Assembly: GCA_021186555.1 (NCBI GenBank)
Contig: JAJKFL010000010.1
Coordinates: 496,001 to 560,000 of the forward strand
Direction: 5' to 3'
DNA: 64,000 nucleotides
Source: Reticulitermes speratus
Lineage: Eukaryota > Arthropoda > Insecta > Blattodea > Rhinotermitidae
This document shows positions 1 through 11,057 of the stretch, one piece after another (within the stretch, counting starts at the first letter, position 1; the number at the start of each line of letters is the position of its first letter). Made by a program: the position numbers and the translations under genes. Under the pieces are notes generated by a model that did not search any database, was not told the origin of the DNA, and saw only the letters and a list, made by a program, of their open reading frames with translations.

Positions 1-75
1 CTAGTGGAGAGGTTAAGAATGAGTGGAATTACACCTCTACTCCCCCTTATGTCTTCATGATGTGGACACGGACCG
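1..75 (+). mobile_element. SINE family A, 3' fragment
   Basis: This matches the 3' part of the tRNA-derived SINE that is complete at 54633-54909: the gaggttaa segment, the cctctactccccc segment and the ending that mentions cttcatg are in the same order. The tRNA-like head lies outside the window. It is diverged, so probably old. Confidence 0.6.
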
Positions 76-112
76 CTTTACGTTTTCACAGAATTTGTTT
101 TGTTTACGCTAA

Positions 113-297
113 GAACAGTTCCTGAGCTACTCAAGAAATTCCCAGCACTTTACGGAGCCTGCCATATCCCTGTTATGAGCCATATTAATCCGATGCACGT
201 CCTCCCATTCTTTTTCTAGAACATCTATTTTAATATTATCCGCCGAAATAAACCCAGGCTTTGTAAGTGGTCACATTCCTTCAGGTATCCCTACTAA
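113..297 (-). mobile_element. RTE-like LINE, 3' end fragment
   Basis: Read on the minus strand this is the end of the LINE whose better copy is at 21672-22270. It shares the terminal aagaaattcc and gctactcaag/ctagtcaagaa block and the segment corresponding to the last part of the ORF2 product and 3' UTR. It has no open frame left. The same 3' end recurs at 10.0, 23.1, 33.5, 40.4, 53.8 and 60.8 kb, as expected from 5'-truncated LINE insertions. Confidence 0.6.
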
Positions 298-314
298 GAT
301 CTGGTCTGTTTGAC

Positions 315-360
315 TCCCGAATCTGAAGCTACAGAGCCTTCGAAACGTCGGGAACCACTC
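315..360 (+). ncRNA. Hammerhead-like motif, degenerate
   Basis: CTGAAG is followed by a short hairpin region, then CGAAAC and GTCGGG. A flanking CCCGA can pair with TCGGG as a stem I. The arrangement resembles a type I hammerhead core (CUGANGA, stem II, GAAA, GUC cleavage site), but the CUGANGA box is incomplete. It is probably a decayed relative of the copies at 10.9 and 11.4 kb. Confidence 0.3.
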
Positions 361-654
361 ATCCAACGAGAAGTGTCACACACTCAGCAACACCACTGTC
401 ATAATCAAACCACATCAATTGTTTCAATTAAATTTACCACTGTCAAAACTTCGAATCTCGCACAAAACCTATTCAATTAGCTGACACTAGGCTTTGGATG
501 AAAAACGCGGAGCAGGTGGCATTGGACAACAACGCTGGGCTCGATCTCGGATCTCAGAGAAATCAATAATTGAGTGACGTATCAATGGCGGGGTTGGTGA
601 TGTTATTTGACGGGGGATTAAACCTGTACTTGTGGCAGTCCCTGGTCATTTGAA

Positions 655-1698
655 GCTGACAACAGGGGACAGCTCTGCGATTTGTTATGTCAGTGCCAGG
701 ACAGCCAAGGACTGCACTAAAACAGGGGGCAGGCAGCTGACAACAGGGGACAGCTCTGCGATTTGTTATGTCAGTGCCAGGACAGCCAAGGTACTGCACT
801 AAACAGGGGGCAGGCAGCTGACAACAGGGGACAGCTCTGCGATTTGTTATGTCAGTGCCAGGACAGCCAAGGACTGCACTAAAACAGGGGGCAGGCAGCT
901 GACAACAGGGGACAGCTCTGCGATTTGTTATGTCAGTGCCAGGACAGCCAAGGACTGCACTAAAACAGGGGGCAGGCAGCTGACAACAGGGGACAGCTCT
1001 GCGATTTGTTATGTCAGTGCCAGGACAGCCAAGGACTGCACTAAAACAGGGGGCAGGCAGCTGACAACAGGGGACAGCTCTGCGATTTGTTATGTCAGTG
1101 CCAGGACAGCCAAGGTACTGCACTAAACAGGGGGCAGGCAGCTGACAACAGGGGACAGCTCTGCGATTTGTTATGTCAGTGCCAGGACAGCCAAGGACTG
1201 CACTAAAACAGGGGGCAGGCAGCTGACAACAGGGACAGCTCTGCGATTTGTTATGTCAGTGCCAGGACAGCCAAGGTACTGCACTAAAACAGGGGGCAGG
1301 CAGCTGACAACAGGGGACAGCTCTGCGATTTGTTATGTCAGTGCCAGGACAGCCAAGGTACTGCACTAAAACAGGGGGCAGGCAGCTGACAACAGGGGAC
1401 AGCTCTGCGATTTGTTATGTCAGTGCCAGGACAGCCAAGGACTGCACTAAAACAGGGGGCAGGCAGCTGACAACAGGGGACAGCTCTGCGATTTGTTATG
1501 TCAGTGCCAGGACAGCCAAGGACTGCACTAAAACAGGGGGCAGGCAGCTGACAACAGGGGACAGCTCTGCGATTTGTTATGTCAGTGCCAGGACAGCCAA
1601 GGACTGCACTAAAACAGGGGACAGCTCTGCGATTTGTTTATGTCAGTGCCAGGACAGCCAAGGTACTGCACTAAAACAGGGGGCAGGCAGCTGACAAC
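655..1698. repeat. 81-bp minisatellite, about 13 copies
   Basis: Near-identical 81-bp units (for example starting at 697 and 778) run head to tail for about 1.04 kb. Variation is mostly single-base (ggtactgc versus ggactgc, aaa versus aaaa), and one unit near 1610-1635 lacks about 18 bp. Because 81 is divisible by three, long open frames appear on both strands, but they only repeat one 27-residue block and carry no family signal. The low divergence suggests recent expansion or homogenisation. Confidence 0.95.
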
Positions 1699-2099
1699 TT
1701 CTTTACAATCAGTTTCCAGTCTTCCTGACAGCGGTCCCGCGCAATCTGAGCCAGTTTAACACTCTCACAGCAAAACTGGACACGCACTGGCTTGGCGACC
1801 ACAGCTGGTCGCGAGACTCCCCGAGTACAAAGCGACAACTTCCCCGACTTTATGCTCTTCACACTCATGACTTACCACCGATGTGATAACTGATATCACG
1901 AGGAACAAAAATCGCGGATTACTGTCTGGCGGTTGACTGACTCTACGTCCTGCACAGCTAGCAGACTAACTGGTAGTTTTACTCAGCCACTCCTCGAAAA
2001 TTCTGGAATTGCAAGTCCCCACTTCTTCCACGTCATAATTTCATTTTTCATTAACAAAATACAAAGAAGAGTTCCTCTCTGATTTTCTAATCCTATGGA
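1699..2099. other. Unannotated stretch
   Basis: I see no family, repeat or RNA gene here. The only frames are short and without recognisable motifs. Confidence 0.5.
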
Positions 2100-2240
2100 G
2101 TGCGATGTACAGTGGAGGTGTAGCTCCACTCGTTCTTAGCCTCAGCCATACATAGATGAACGTCGGTTATCAGTTCCTCCGTCGAAATAACCCGTCTACA
2201 CATTGAATATGAGGCTGGATGGGTCCCAGAGCTGGCCGTT
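2100..2240 (-). mobile_element. SINE family A, diverged copy
   Basis: On the minus strand it keeps the order of family A blocks: gaggctgggtggaccccagggcc, a gap, cctcggc, and the ggaggtgtagctccactc end. The tRNA-like head is not recognisable. It is old or truncated. Confidence 0.5.
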
Positions 2241-3179
2241 TTGGAGAAGAAAAAAACTTCTTGTCCTTGAAGGACCCGTAAGGACCTGTATTACTGCGAC
2301 GGAAGGAAGGAAAACTATCCTTACACAGGGCGTCACAGCCTGGCACTCTTCGTGCTTAGAACAATCAGGCAGCGCCAACTATTTGCTAATTCGAAATAAC
2401 TGTTGGGTAAACAGATGGCCGAGGTAACCGGATGTGACACCGGTCATTAGTGCCAGTCACAAGTACTGGATTGTTTTAATTGCCACAATGAAATCGCTCT
2501 GGTATCATTTCATTACAACACACGTCACAATTATTTAGACAATGCACATTCCCATTACAAAAGCAATTGGTTCACTCCAGAACGGGCGCGCCTGTAACTG
2601 GCAATGCTGTAATGGCGCCCTGCGAGAATTCCACTCTGAATGGGGAGACACGCGCCTTACTTAAAGCACCAGTCATATTCTAATTTAAAAATTTAGTCTG
2701 CTACGCTCTGGCACTAGTGTTTGAACAGACATTTAGTTTTACGGTAGCATTAGGAATCTTGCAAGGGTAAAGGGGAAAGGAAATTCTGAAATGGAGCAGA
2801 CCAGAAACGAAGGGGAAGGAGAAGATGGAGGAGGCTGAATGGAACAAGAAGATGGGACAGAAGATGAAGATGCAGGACGAGCATAAAGGCGAGATGAGAA
2901 GAACAAGAAATAAAACGTGTAGTAAGCAGCTTCCGTATCGGTCCGACTGAACATTGCAGGGAAGAAAGTATGTAACGGTCAAGTGACAGTGCAGTGAGCA
3001 GTGACGTGAACACCGCTATAAACATGTGGTGTACGTGCACTGCTGTTACAGGGACGAGGGTTGATGTGAAGAACCAATCACGAATTAGTAAATGAATAAA
3101 TGTAACTTCTTAGGGGGGCGCGATCGCACATTCGTCACGGCTACGCTACAGGCTGGACGAAGGAGAAAAGGTGCTTCGA
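2241..3179. other. Unannotated stretch with a purine-rich segment
   Basis: Between about 2755 and 2915 the plus strand is strongly purine-rich (GGAAGGAGAAGATGGAGG-like runs). The overlapping minus-strand frames there simply mirror this composition (Ser/Pro/Phe/Leu-rich) and look non-coding. Nothing else is recognised. Confidence 0.5.
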
Positions 3180-3475
3180 TTTCCGACAGGTAAAGGTAAC
3201 GTACTCCCTATAATAGGCCATGAAGGCCCAGAGGGGGAGTGGAGGTACAGCTCTACTCTTTCTTTAACCTCGGCGCTAGATGGGGGTGGGTGGTCATCGC
3301 CACGCCCAGGCCGCTTTACCCCGGGAAAGAGACCCCCCGGTATCCATTCTATAGGAGGCTGGGTGGGCCCCAGGGCCGGTCTCGACGACTGCGGAAAATA
3401 TAGCCCCCGCCGGGATTCGATCCCCGCACCGTCCAGCCCGGAGTGAGTCGCTATACCGACTACCCCAATAATTTC
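3180..3475 (-). mobile_element. SINE family A, tRNA-derived
   Basis: The minus strand reads from a tRNA-like head (gtatagcgactcactcc, then a B box within gggatcgaatcccgg) through the family body and ends near a ggtaaaggtaacgt terminus. The head borders directly on LINE sequence at 3476, so this copy probably inserted into the LINE or was copied next to it. Internal Pol III promoter boxes are expected to drive this type of element; mobilisation would depend on a LINE partner. Confidence 0.8.
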
Positions 3476-3725
3476 CTCTGCATATGCAGTTAACCTTGAC
3501 AGAAGGATGTTGGATAGAATTTTGTATGTGGTTGACAAAAATGATATGCCTCGATAATTACTGCAACCTGTTTTATCACCCTTCTTATAAATAGGTACAA
3601 TGATTGACTCCTTCCACTGCTCAGGCAATTCCTCTTTATTCCAAATAGAATTAATAAGTTTATGGATCTCAGAACGAATTGACCTACCTCCTGCTTTAAT
3701 AAATTCTGCAGGAATTTGATCAATG
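3476..3725 (-). mobile_element. RTE-like LINE, reverse transcriptase fragment
   Basis: The minus-strand translation carries a non-LTR reverse transcriptase N-terminal block: a segment with LPEQWKESIIVPIYKKGDKT followed by CSNYRGIS and YKILSNILLSRL, which are RT motifs 1-2 of RTE-type LINEs (the family often annotated as craniofacial development protein 2-like). The catalytic YxDD box is absent. The fragment is cut by the SINE at 3475 on one side and by the 92-bp array at 3726 on the other, so it cannot be functional. Confidence 0.85.
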
Positions 3726-4667
3726 GAAAACTGAAGTACTGGGAGAAAAACATTATACAGCGTCGGCTGTAGATAAACGAATGAGTATGGAGCATTGGTG
3801 GAATGATACTGACAGGGGAAAACTGAAGTACTGGCAGAAAAACATTATACAGCGTTGGTGGTAGATAAATGAACGAGTATGGAGCATTGGTGGAATGATA
3901 CTGACAGGGGAAACCTGAAGTACTGGGAGAAAAACATTATACAGCGTCGGTGGTAGGCGAATGAATGGGTATGGAGCATTGGTGGAATGATACTGACAGG
4001 GAAAACCCGAAGTACTGGGAGATAAACATTATACAGCGTCGGTGGTAGATGTATGAATGAGTATGGAGCATTGGTGGAATGATACTGACAGGGGAAAACT
4101 GAAGTGCTGGGAGAAAAACATTATTCAGCGTCGGTGGTAGATGAATGAATGAGTATGGAGCATTGGTGGAATGATACTGACAGGGGAAAACTGAAGTACT
4201 GGGAGAAAAACATTATACAACGTCGGTGGTAGATGTATGAATGAATATGGAGCATTGGTGGAATGATACTGACAGGGGAACACTGAAGTACTGCGAGAAA
4301 AACATTATACAGCGTCGGTGGTAGATGTATGAATGAGTATGGAGCAATGGTGGAATGATACTGACAGGGGAAAACTGAAGTACTGGGAGAAAAACATTAT
4401 TCAGCGTCGGTGGTAGATGAACGAATGAGTATGAAGCATTGGTGGAATGATACTGACAGGGGAAAACTGAAGTACTGGGAGAAAAACATTATTCAGCGTC
4501 GGTGGTAGATGAACGAATGAGTATGGAGCATTGGTGGAATGATACTGACAGGGGAAAACTGAAGTACTGGGAGAAAAACATTATACAGCGTCGGTGGTAG
4601 ATGTATGAATGAGTATGGAGCAATGGTGGAATGAAACTGACAGGGAAAACCCGAAGTACTGGGAGAT
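3726..4667 (-). repeat. 92-bp satellite array, copy 1 (about 10 units)
   Basis: Units of about 92 bp (a segment with actgacaggggaaaactg, then gaagtactgggag, then cagcgtcggtggtag, then gagtatggagc) repeat head to tail. The array runs straight into the SINE family B head at 4668. It is the same unit as in the arrays at 27.2 and 39.5 kb and is assigned to the minus strand to match the SINE orientation. Confidence 0.95.
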
Positions 4668-4785
4668 AAACCTCTCACAGTGCCACTTTGTCCACCGCAA
4701 ATTCCACATGGACTGGCCTCGGCTCAAATTTGGGACTTTGCAGTGACAGGGTGGCGACTAACGGCCTAAGCCATGGCACGACCCT
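4668..4785 (-). mobile_element. SINE family B head, tRNA-like
   Basis: On the minus strand it begins catggcttaggccgttag, which resembles a tRNA A box, and goes on through a decayed B-box region to ccatgtggaatttgcggtgg. The same module follows the other two 92-bp arrays (31971 and 40084) and occurs once without an array (about 55600). This links the satellite to a SINE. Confidence 0.75.
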
Positions 4786-5490
4786 CTTTATCCTGAAGAT
4801 GACGGCGCTATCATCATTCGAAAGGTCGCTAACACTTTACCAGTCCTTACGGCGTAACAACTCAGAAGACCTGAACCGCCATCTGTGCTTTTGTTGTTTC
4901 GGCAGCGGCCCAACCCAATGTCCTGGGTACAGCGTTTATTCATACTGTAGTTACGTTCTAACGGAACGGAACTACAGTAAGCTGACACACGAACACACCA
5001 CGGCCAATTTAGCCCATCTGAACTCACTGAGCAGTGTAAAACCTCTGCACTCTATACAGTGGCGCGTACACACAGAGGCGATCCCTATATTGTTACGTTC
5101 CATGCAATGTCCTTTTTCAAATTCATTTTTAATGCTGTCCCGCTTAGTGTTCTGGGTATTAAAACGACCAGCTGACATCGATAAAGTTGCCTGGCACTCG
5201 CAAACAAACTGCAGCTTGCCCGCCAGATTGTGTGGCATATTAATATGGCCACAAAATTCTGCCGGAGGTAGAAAACTGTGGAAGTAGCAGAGAAAGATTC
5301 AAAAACTCAGACCGTTACCAGTATGTTGACTTACTGACGAGTAAACGTACTGAAAAAATGGATGCGTCTTGCTATAACTGTGCGTGATCGCTATGATATG
5401 TCCCAGATTTCTCGCAGGTTACACGAGAATTTGTCTGCTTGTCATACAAACAATAAGTAACCTTTACGGATAAATATTATACTGAAATAT
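4786..5490. other. Unannotated stretch
   Basis: The plus-strand frame 4688-5287 (199 codons) starts inside the SINE head and shows no family motif, signal peptide or membrane segment. I do not accept it as a gene. No repeat was recognised. Confidence 0.5.
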
Positions 5491-5497
5491 AAAAATT

Positions 5498-6141
5498 CAG
5501 TCCGTACCGCGCAGTAAACATACTCCGTCTCAGTTATACAAACCAGTCAGTTAATGCTGTACAGTGAAATAATCGCTGTTTGTTCTGAGATCCACACAAA
5601 ACACATAAATACAGTCCGTACCGCGCAGTAAACACACTCCGTCTCAGTTATACAAACCAGTCAGTTAATGCTGTACAGTGAAATAATCGCTGTTTGTTCT
5701 GAGATCCACACAAAACACATAAATACAGTCCGTACCGCGCAGTAAACACACTCCGTCTCAGTTATACAAACCAGTCAGTTAATGCTGTACAGTGAAATAA
5801 TCGCTGTTTGTTCTGAGATCCACACAAAACACATAAATACAGTCCGTACCGCGCAGTAAACACACTCCGTCTCAGTTATACAAACCAGTCAGTTAATGCT
5901 GTACAGTGAAATAATCGCTGTTTGTTCTGAGATCCACACAAAACACATAAATACAGTCCGTACCGCGCAGTAAACACACTCCGTCTCAGTTATACAAACC
6001 AGTCAGTTAATGCTGTACAGTGAAATAATCGCTGTTTGTTCTGAGATCCACACAAAACACATAAACACACTGTGTGGGCAGAACGTAGAATTTGTGAATG
6101 TTAAACCTGGCGGTACATATAGTGACCACTGGCTTTAAAGG
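5498..6141 (+). mobile_element. 114-bp repeat element, locus 1 (5 units + cap)
   Basis: Five units exactly 114 bp apart (starts 5498, 5612, 5726, 5840, 5954) are nearly identical. They are followed by the non-repeated cap (6068-6141) that runs cactgtgtgggcagaacg to accactggctttaaagg. The strand is arbitrary: plus means units first, cap last. The cap end CTTTAAAGG resembles a short terminal sequence seen at other loci next to TTAA. Confidence 0.9.
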
Positions 6142-7859
6142 CTAAACTAAACGTTCGCAAGACTGCTACACTGACCAGACTGACAGACCAGTGCACACTA
6201 CAATTACAACTACTCAGTACATCCTTGGCGTAAAATGCCGTGAAACTTCGCCTGCAGAACTTGCCGACACCAGGTAATAGTTCTTAATTATGATAACGAC
6301 ACATTTAATAAGTACAACACACAGACATTCAAACGTGCTTATGCACAGCGCAGTGTGGCTGTGTGCTTAATTGGGAATGAGAAAGCCGTCAAGGACATTG
6401 GAATCCATTTTGAAAGTAAAACGCCTGTTTGGTTCCAAGAACCGCAGAAACACAAGTTACAAAAACATAAAACAATGTGCAGAAGCACAAAAAATGCGCG
6501 AAATGAAGCAACCTCACTTAATGGTAAACAGAGCTTGACTGAGCTGACAGTGAACTGCGAAACAGCAGGAGGGTGGGGGAAGTCCACTCGCTAGCCACTT
6601 CATCGCCTTCTGATTCGTCGAAACCAGCCATGAAAGGCTGAAACAATGGTAATGAAATAGGTGATCACGAAAGGTCGAAGTCCCCAACATCGTGGTTCAC
6701 GAACATCGAAACTCTATTACTGTGTTAAGTTATTGGTAGAATGACTGATCATTTGGCTATTTAACTGAACATTATGCAGCGCTGAATGACAAGGAACGGG
6801 CTGCTAATCGTGAATTACAGGTCAATAATTGTAGGTGGTCGTGGCCCATTTTAAAGCCTACTCAGGGATCATTGTGCAGAAAATTAGGAAAACAAAAAAC
6901 ATCGATGACAACAGGTACCAACACACCAACGATGACAACAGGTACCAACACACCAACGATGACAACAGGTACCAACCCGGCCAAAATTTAAACCTTTTAC
7001 TTCCACAGCACCACCCGAACACTGCAGTCGGTCTTCACAAGCGAAATGCATTTTGCCGAAAGTTCGGTAGCATTTATCACAATAGTGCGAAAGTGGCGTC
7101 AAATGGGAACGCAAAAGTCAGCTACCCAGACAACAGTGTGACTGGATGTTTATGAATGTGTTTCGGCAGTCCAGAGCCTACGAAGCGGTTTCTAAACAGC
7201 TGGTGTGGTCCCAGCATTTGCACACCTGCAATTTTCAACTGCGAATCGCGTCCGTTTGCACACCTCATCACGCACACAGAATACATAAAGAAACGTAAGC
7301 AGGACGAGGAGATGCCTGACGCACACAATATTTCAAAATGTCGTCGCTGAACTTCGAGGAATCTGCACTAGGGAGAGACATCACAAGCAGGCCACACGGA
7401 TCAACACACTTTGTCGCACTTTCTAGGATAAAATGTGCAACTTCATCCCTCGAAAACATTACGAACCGCACAGTGGACAATACATCCGAATTTAAATGTG
7501 AAGTATAAGGACATTATTTCATCCGACAATTACCACTAGTTACTTCCCGTCGGCTCACTTAAAATATAAAATTTCAACGTGCAATGAACGTGTCTCTGAG
7601 ATATGACGTGTGTCTGCGAGCGGAAGAAAAGAGTTTCCAGTACCTGATGGTTAATAAATAAACACCTAATGTTAACTGCCACACACTGAACTAAACCCGT
7701 GGACTCCGACACACGGCAAACTGACAGCAACGAAATCTGCGCTGTCCGCTGTCACGCGAAGAGGACTGAGTTAATCATGGTGTGAGTTGTCAGATAAAAT
7801 AATGTCCTTGTTCCATTACACTCCTGTATAATTCTCCGTCTCCCAAGCAGTCTCTTGAA
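6142..7859. other. Unannotated stretch with a 27-bp triplication
   Basis: Apart from a 27-bp unit present three times at 6903-6977 (period 6903, 6930, 6957) I see nothing recognisable. The plus-strand frame 6835-7155 includes the triplication and has no other features, so I do not accept it as a gene. Confidence 0.5.
6903..6977. repeat. 27-bp tandem triplication
   Basis: Three consecutive copies of a 27-bp unit containing gatgacaacaggtacca. Confidence 0.9.
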
Positions 7860-8030
7860 GTCTGGACTTCAAACTTAAATTTGGTGCCCTATGTGGGTTA
7901 AAGTGCAGTTGTGCATGCAAGTTAATACCATTATTTTTGTTGTGTTCCATCTGGTAACAAATGTACATAGACTTATCTTCAGGCTCATTATCAACTGAAC
8001 ACCTACCAAATGGCGACAACTGAGAAGTGA
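7860..8030 (+). repeat. Dispersed repeat D, copy 1
   Basis: Shares ordered blocks with 23815-24030, 38690-38840 and 52600-52760: aagtgcagttgtg, aagttaataccattatt, cttcaggct and aacacctaccaaatggcga. I cannot assign it to a class; no terminal repeats or coding sequence are visible. Confidence 0.6.
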
Positions 8031-8163
8031 TTCCGACGTTTTTGAGAGGACCTGCACGTTCCGTCCACAATGACAACCCGCACATAAGGGACCCTACTCG
8101 CCAAATTAAGGTCGAAGTCTTTTTCGTGAGTCGACACAAGTATGTTAGCACTAAGCCGAAAAT

Positions 8164-8321
8164 TGAGATCTGCGCTCTTCTGGGATATTACGCGGCGTCG
8201 TGTGGTAATTGTTTACCGACGTTTCGGGACAACGTATCGGTCCCATACTGACGGGTCCCGAAACGTCGGTAAACAATTACCACACGGCGCCGTGTAATAT
8301 CCCAGAAGAGCGCAGATCTCA
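8164..8321. repeat. 67-bp inverted repeat, palindromic element
   Basis: The arms 8164-8230 and 8255-8321 are complementary with about two mismatches and a 24-bp spacer. Each arm ends inwards with ccgacgtttcggga, the motif shared with the hammerhead-like family at 10.9, 11.4 and 34.9 kb. The outer part (tgggatattacgcggcg) also resembles sequence upstream of the motif at 10870, 11400 and 43940. Confidence 0.9.
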
Positions 8322-9370
8322 TCAACATCGCAGCTGAAGCCTGAAATCAAGCCGAAAGTTGTTCCTTTCAGGCAGCTATACTCCACCGACAAGACCCACA
8401 CTGAGTCTCCTGGCAAACTGTCAACCTCACACGTCACATTTGCGGTAACAAGATGTTGTGTTTAGTGGTAACTGATGACAAGTAAGGTAGCTATGATAAC
8501 AACCAGTCGATAAGATGACACTTGTAGCTGCCAACAGATCGATCGCGGAAGCTTGACGCCCTGCGAGTGTTCCCCGGGGCCGGCTCGAGTTCTACACAAG
8601 AATTTTGACTCCAACCGTGACTCATTACCACTGGAAAGGGGGGCAACAAAATGGGGGAAAGTGAAAGGTATTTAGTTGTGAGATATATATGATTACATAG
8701 GGAAGTTGCCGTTACAAAAGTCTATTCCTATATCAGTCATACAGAAATTGCAATGCTTCGGCCGAAAACTTTCGGATCATCGTCAGGTTACTCGTTCGTC
8801 CATAAAGAGTCAGTGAATGACCTCTCATTACTTGTTAACAAGCACCTGCAAGTGCTGAATGGCCCGATGATGGCTCGCATGCTGTCGGCTGAAACATGCG
8901 ATTTGTACAGCAGTAACTTGTCTCTGTATCAGGGGTACACAAATCCCAGGCGTCAGGTCGCCATGGCGACTAAATGTTTTACGGTGGCGCCTAATATTTG
9001 TGGATCCTCAATAAGGAACTCACTTCATGTCGCCATTCCGACGTCTGGTGTTTGGAGATGGCTCCTGGGATTTTGGAAAACTTACGCACACCTGATCTAT
9101 GTACTAGTTTCAATGCCAGAAATACAGAGATGCATTCGAACCCGGCATCTCCCGACTGTGGTTGACAAACGACGATCATACAGCCGTGACGTTTGGTGCC
9201 TTATTCTTCGTCACGAGTCAACCTTGAAGGGACGAAGACTTCAGAAAAATGTGAGCGCAGTACTGAAAGTTGTTTGGAAAGGCCAGTTCCACAGATGTTT
9301 CCGACGCTGGTATCACCGCCGGGTTGAGTGTGTACCTGCTGAAGAGCACTGTTCTGACGGTGACACGTTC
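8322..9370. other. Stretch with hammerhead-like relics and one long chance frame
   Basis: On the minus strand near 8750-8790 a cctgacgatgatccgaaag and cggccgaag pair resembles a decayed hammerhead core, and on the plus strand near 8862-8905 a ccgatgatggc and ggctgaaacatg pair does the same. A B-box-like cgggttcgaatgc on the minus strand near 9130 hints at a decayed tRNA-like SINE. The plus-strand open frame 8753-9406 (217 codons) covers these relics and ends in the next repeat, so I regard it as chance. Confidence 0.4.
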
Positions 9371-10046
9371 GGGCCCAGTGGTCACTATATGTACCGCTAT
9401 GTTTAACATTCAGCAATTCTACGTTCAGCCCACACAGTGTATTTATGTGTTTTGTATGGATCTCAGAACAAACAGCGATTATTTCACTGTACAACATTAA
9501 CTGACTGGTTTGTATAACTGAGACGGAGTGTGTTTACTGCGCGGTACGGACTGTATTTATGTGTTTTGTGTGGATCTCAGAACAAACATCGATTATTTCA
9601 CTGTACAGCATTAACTGACTCGTTTGTATAACTGAGACGGAGTGTTTACTGCGCGGTACGGACTGGGTCTTTAAATGTACACACCTAAAACCCAGTGGTT
9701 ACTATATGTACCACCATGTTTAACATTCACAAATTCTACGTTCTGCCCACACAGTGTATTTATGTGTTTTGTGTGGATCTCAGAACAAACAGCTATTATT
9801 TCACTGTACAACATTAACTGACTGGTTTGTATAACTGAGACGGAGTGTGTTTACTGCGCGGTACGGACTGAATTTATGTGTTTTGTGTGGATCTCAGAAC
9901 AAACAGCGATTATTTCACTGTACAGCATTAACTGACTGGTTTGTATAACTGAGACGGAGTGTGTTTACTGCGCGGTACGGACTGTATTTATGTGTTTTGT
10001 GTGGATCTCAGAACAAACAGCGATTATTTCACTGTACAGCATTAAC
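9371..10046 (-). mobile_element. 114-bp repeat element, locus 2 (two modules)
   Basis: In reverse orientation: cap (9371-9440), two 114-bp units, a tail with gggtctttaaatg, then a second cap (about 9692-9760) and about three units, the last truncated where LINE sequence starts at 10047. The head-to-tail cap-units-tail-cap order shows that the composite itself can be tandemly repeated. Confidence 0.85.
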
Positions 10047-10440
10047 AACTTTTTATGATGATTGCAATCCACGCCCCCTCATCCTACTTTTTTCAGACTT
10101 TTTAAAATTATCATTCCATCTACGTCTAGGCGTTCCAAGCAATTCTTTCCTTCAGGTTTCCCCACCAAAACTCTGTATGCACTTCTCTTTTCCCCCACAT
10201 GCCCCGCCCATTTCAAACTTCTTGATTTGATCTTCGATTAACGTTTGGTCAGCAGTACAAACCATGAAGCTCCTCGTTACGTAGTTTTTCTCCACTACCC
10301 TGTTACCTAGTCCCTCAGGCCCAAATATCTTCCTCAGCGCCCTATTCTCGAACACCTTCATTCTGTGTGACAGACCGAGTTTCACACCCATATAGCAACA
10401 AGAAAAAACAATTATAGTTTTGTGTAGTGTTTTAAATACT
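10047..10440 (-). mobile_element. RTE-like LINE, 3' fragment
   Basis: The minus strand encodes decayed blocks of the LINE ORF2 C-terminus: a GVKLGLSHRMKVFENRALRK-like segment followed by IFGPEGLGNRVVEKNYVT, aligned with the better preserved copy at 21672. Internal stops and frame changes are present. It abuts the truncated 114-bp unit at 10046. Confidence 0.75.
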
Positions 10441-10867
10441 GTGCAATGCTGTCTACATGTTATGTTGCCACAAATACACCCCGCACCTCTCCTCTGCAAC
10501 GTACAAACAGCTCGACACGCTCGCTTCTCATGTAATAACGCCGTGAAAACTGCCTGCTATTGGTAGCAGGCGCAAGATTAAACTGCTTAGCCAGCAGGTG
10601 GCGTTACTTTGCTACAGTAAATGACGAAGTGGGCAGAACAGGGCTTGTAATGCTAATGACGGAGGCGACTGAGTCAGTTGAAACGTCACATTAAAACAGG
10701 CACCAACTACTGTGGTTATAAGCCAGCAACTATAAAATATGTACAAATTCCAGCATCCATATTTACAGAATGCATAAAATACTGCACTGGCCCTTATGTG
10801 TAGATATCCAAGTTACATTTAGCGAGATCTCAGGTTATCACAACAGTGCTGCTGTGGTGTCAGGTCT

Positions 10868-10975
10868 TCCGGGATGTGACTCGTCATTAGGTAAATGGTT
10901 CCCGACGTTTCGAAAAAATGCAGTATCTTCATCTTCGAGGGTCAAGATGTGGAGACCTACTCGGCTAAAGACAGC
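10868..10975 (-). ncRNA. Hammerhead-like motif, family F
   Basis: On the minus strand: ccctcgaagatgaagatac, a loop, ttcgaaacgtcgggaacc. CCC and GGG can form a short stem I around a GTC cleavage triplet and CGAAAC supplies the GAAA box, but the CUGANGA box is altered. The upstream plus-strand sequence (gggatgtgac to ggttcccgacgtttcga) matches the copies at 8164 and 11398. Confidence 0.4.
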
Positions 10976-11057
10976 GTCGTGCATGCTTACAACACTTTGT
11001 TGCAAGTTAGACTACTCTCAATGCACTTTATTCACAACAGTGTCAGCCTCGATATCT

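Noticed and set aside
563..1123. 186-codon minus-strand frame rich in Cys and Pro
   Set aside because: A pure translation of the 81-bp repeat, starting at a non-ATG codon.
655..1698. Array of direct repeats as a possible CRISPR
   Set aside because: Units are contiguous 81-bp copies without unique spacers, no cas genes are present and the surroundings are eukaryotic. The same applies to the 28-, 36-, 92- and 114-bp arrays.
2750..2920. Purine-rich tract as an exon
   Set aside because: Low-complexity composition, overlapping minus-strand frames in several phases, no splice or domain evidence.
4688..5287. 199-codon plus-strand frame
   Set aside because: Starts inside a SINE head and shows no motif.
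8753..9406. 217-codon plus-strand open frame as a gene
   Set aside because: It crosses decayed repeat motifs, ends inside a 114-bp-family cap, and shows no domain, signal peptide or repeat of residues.
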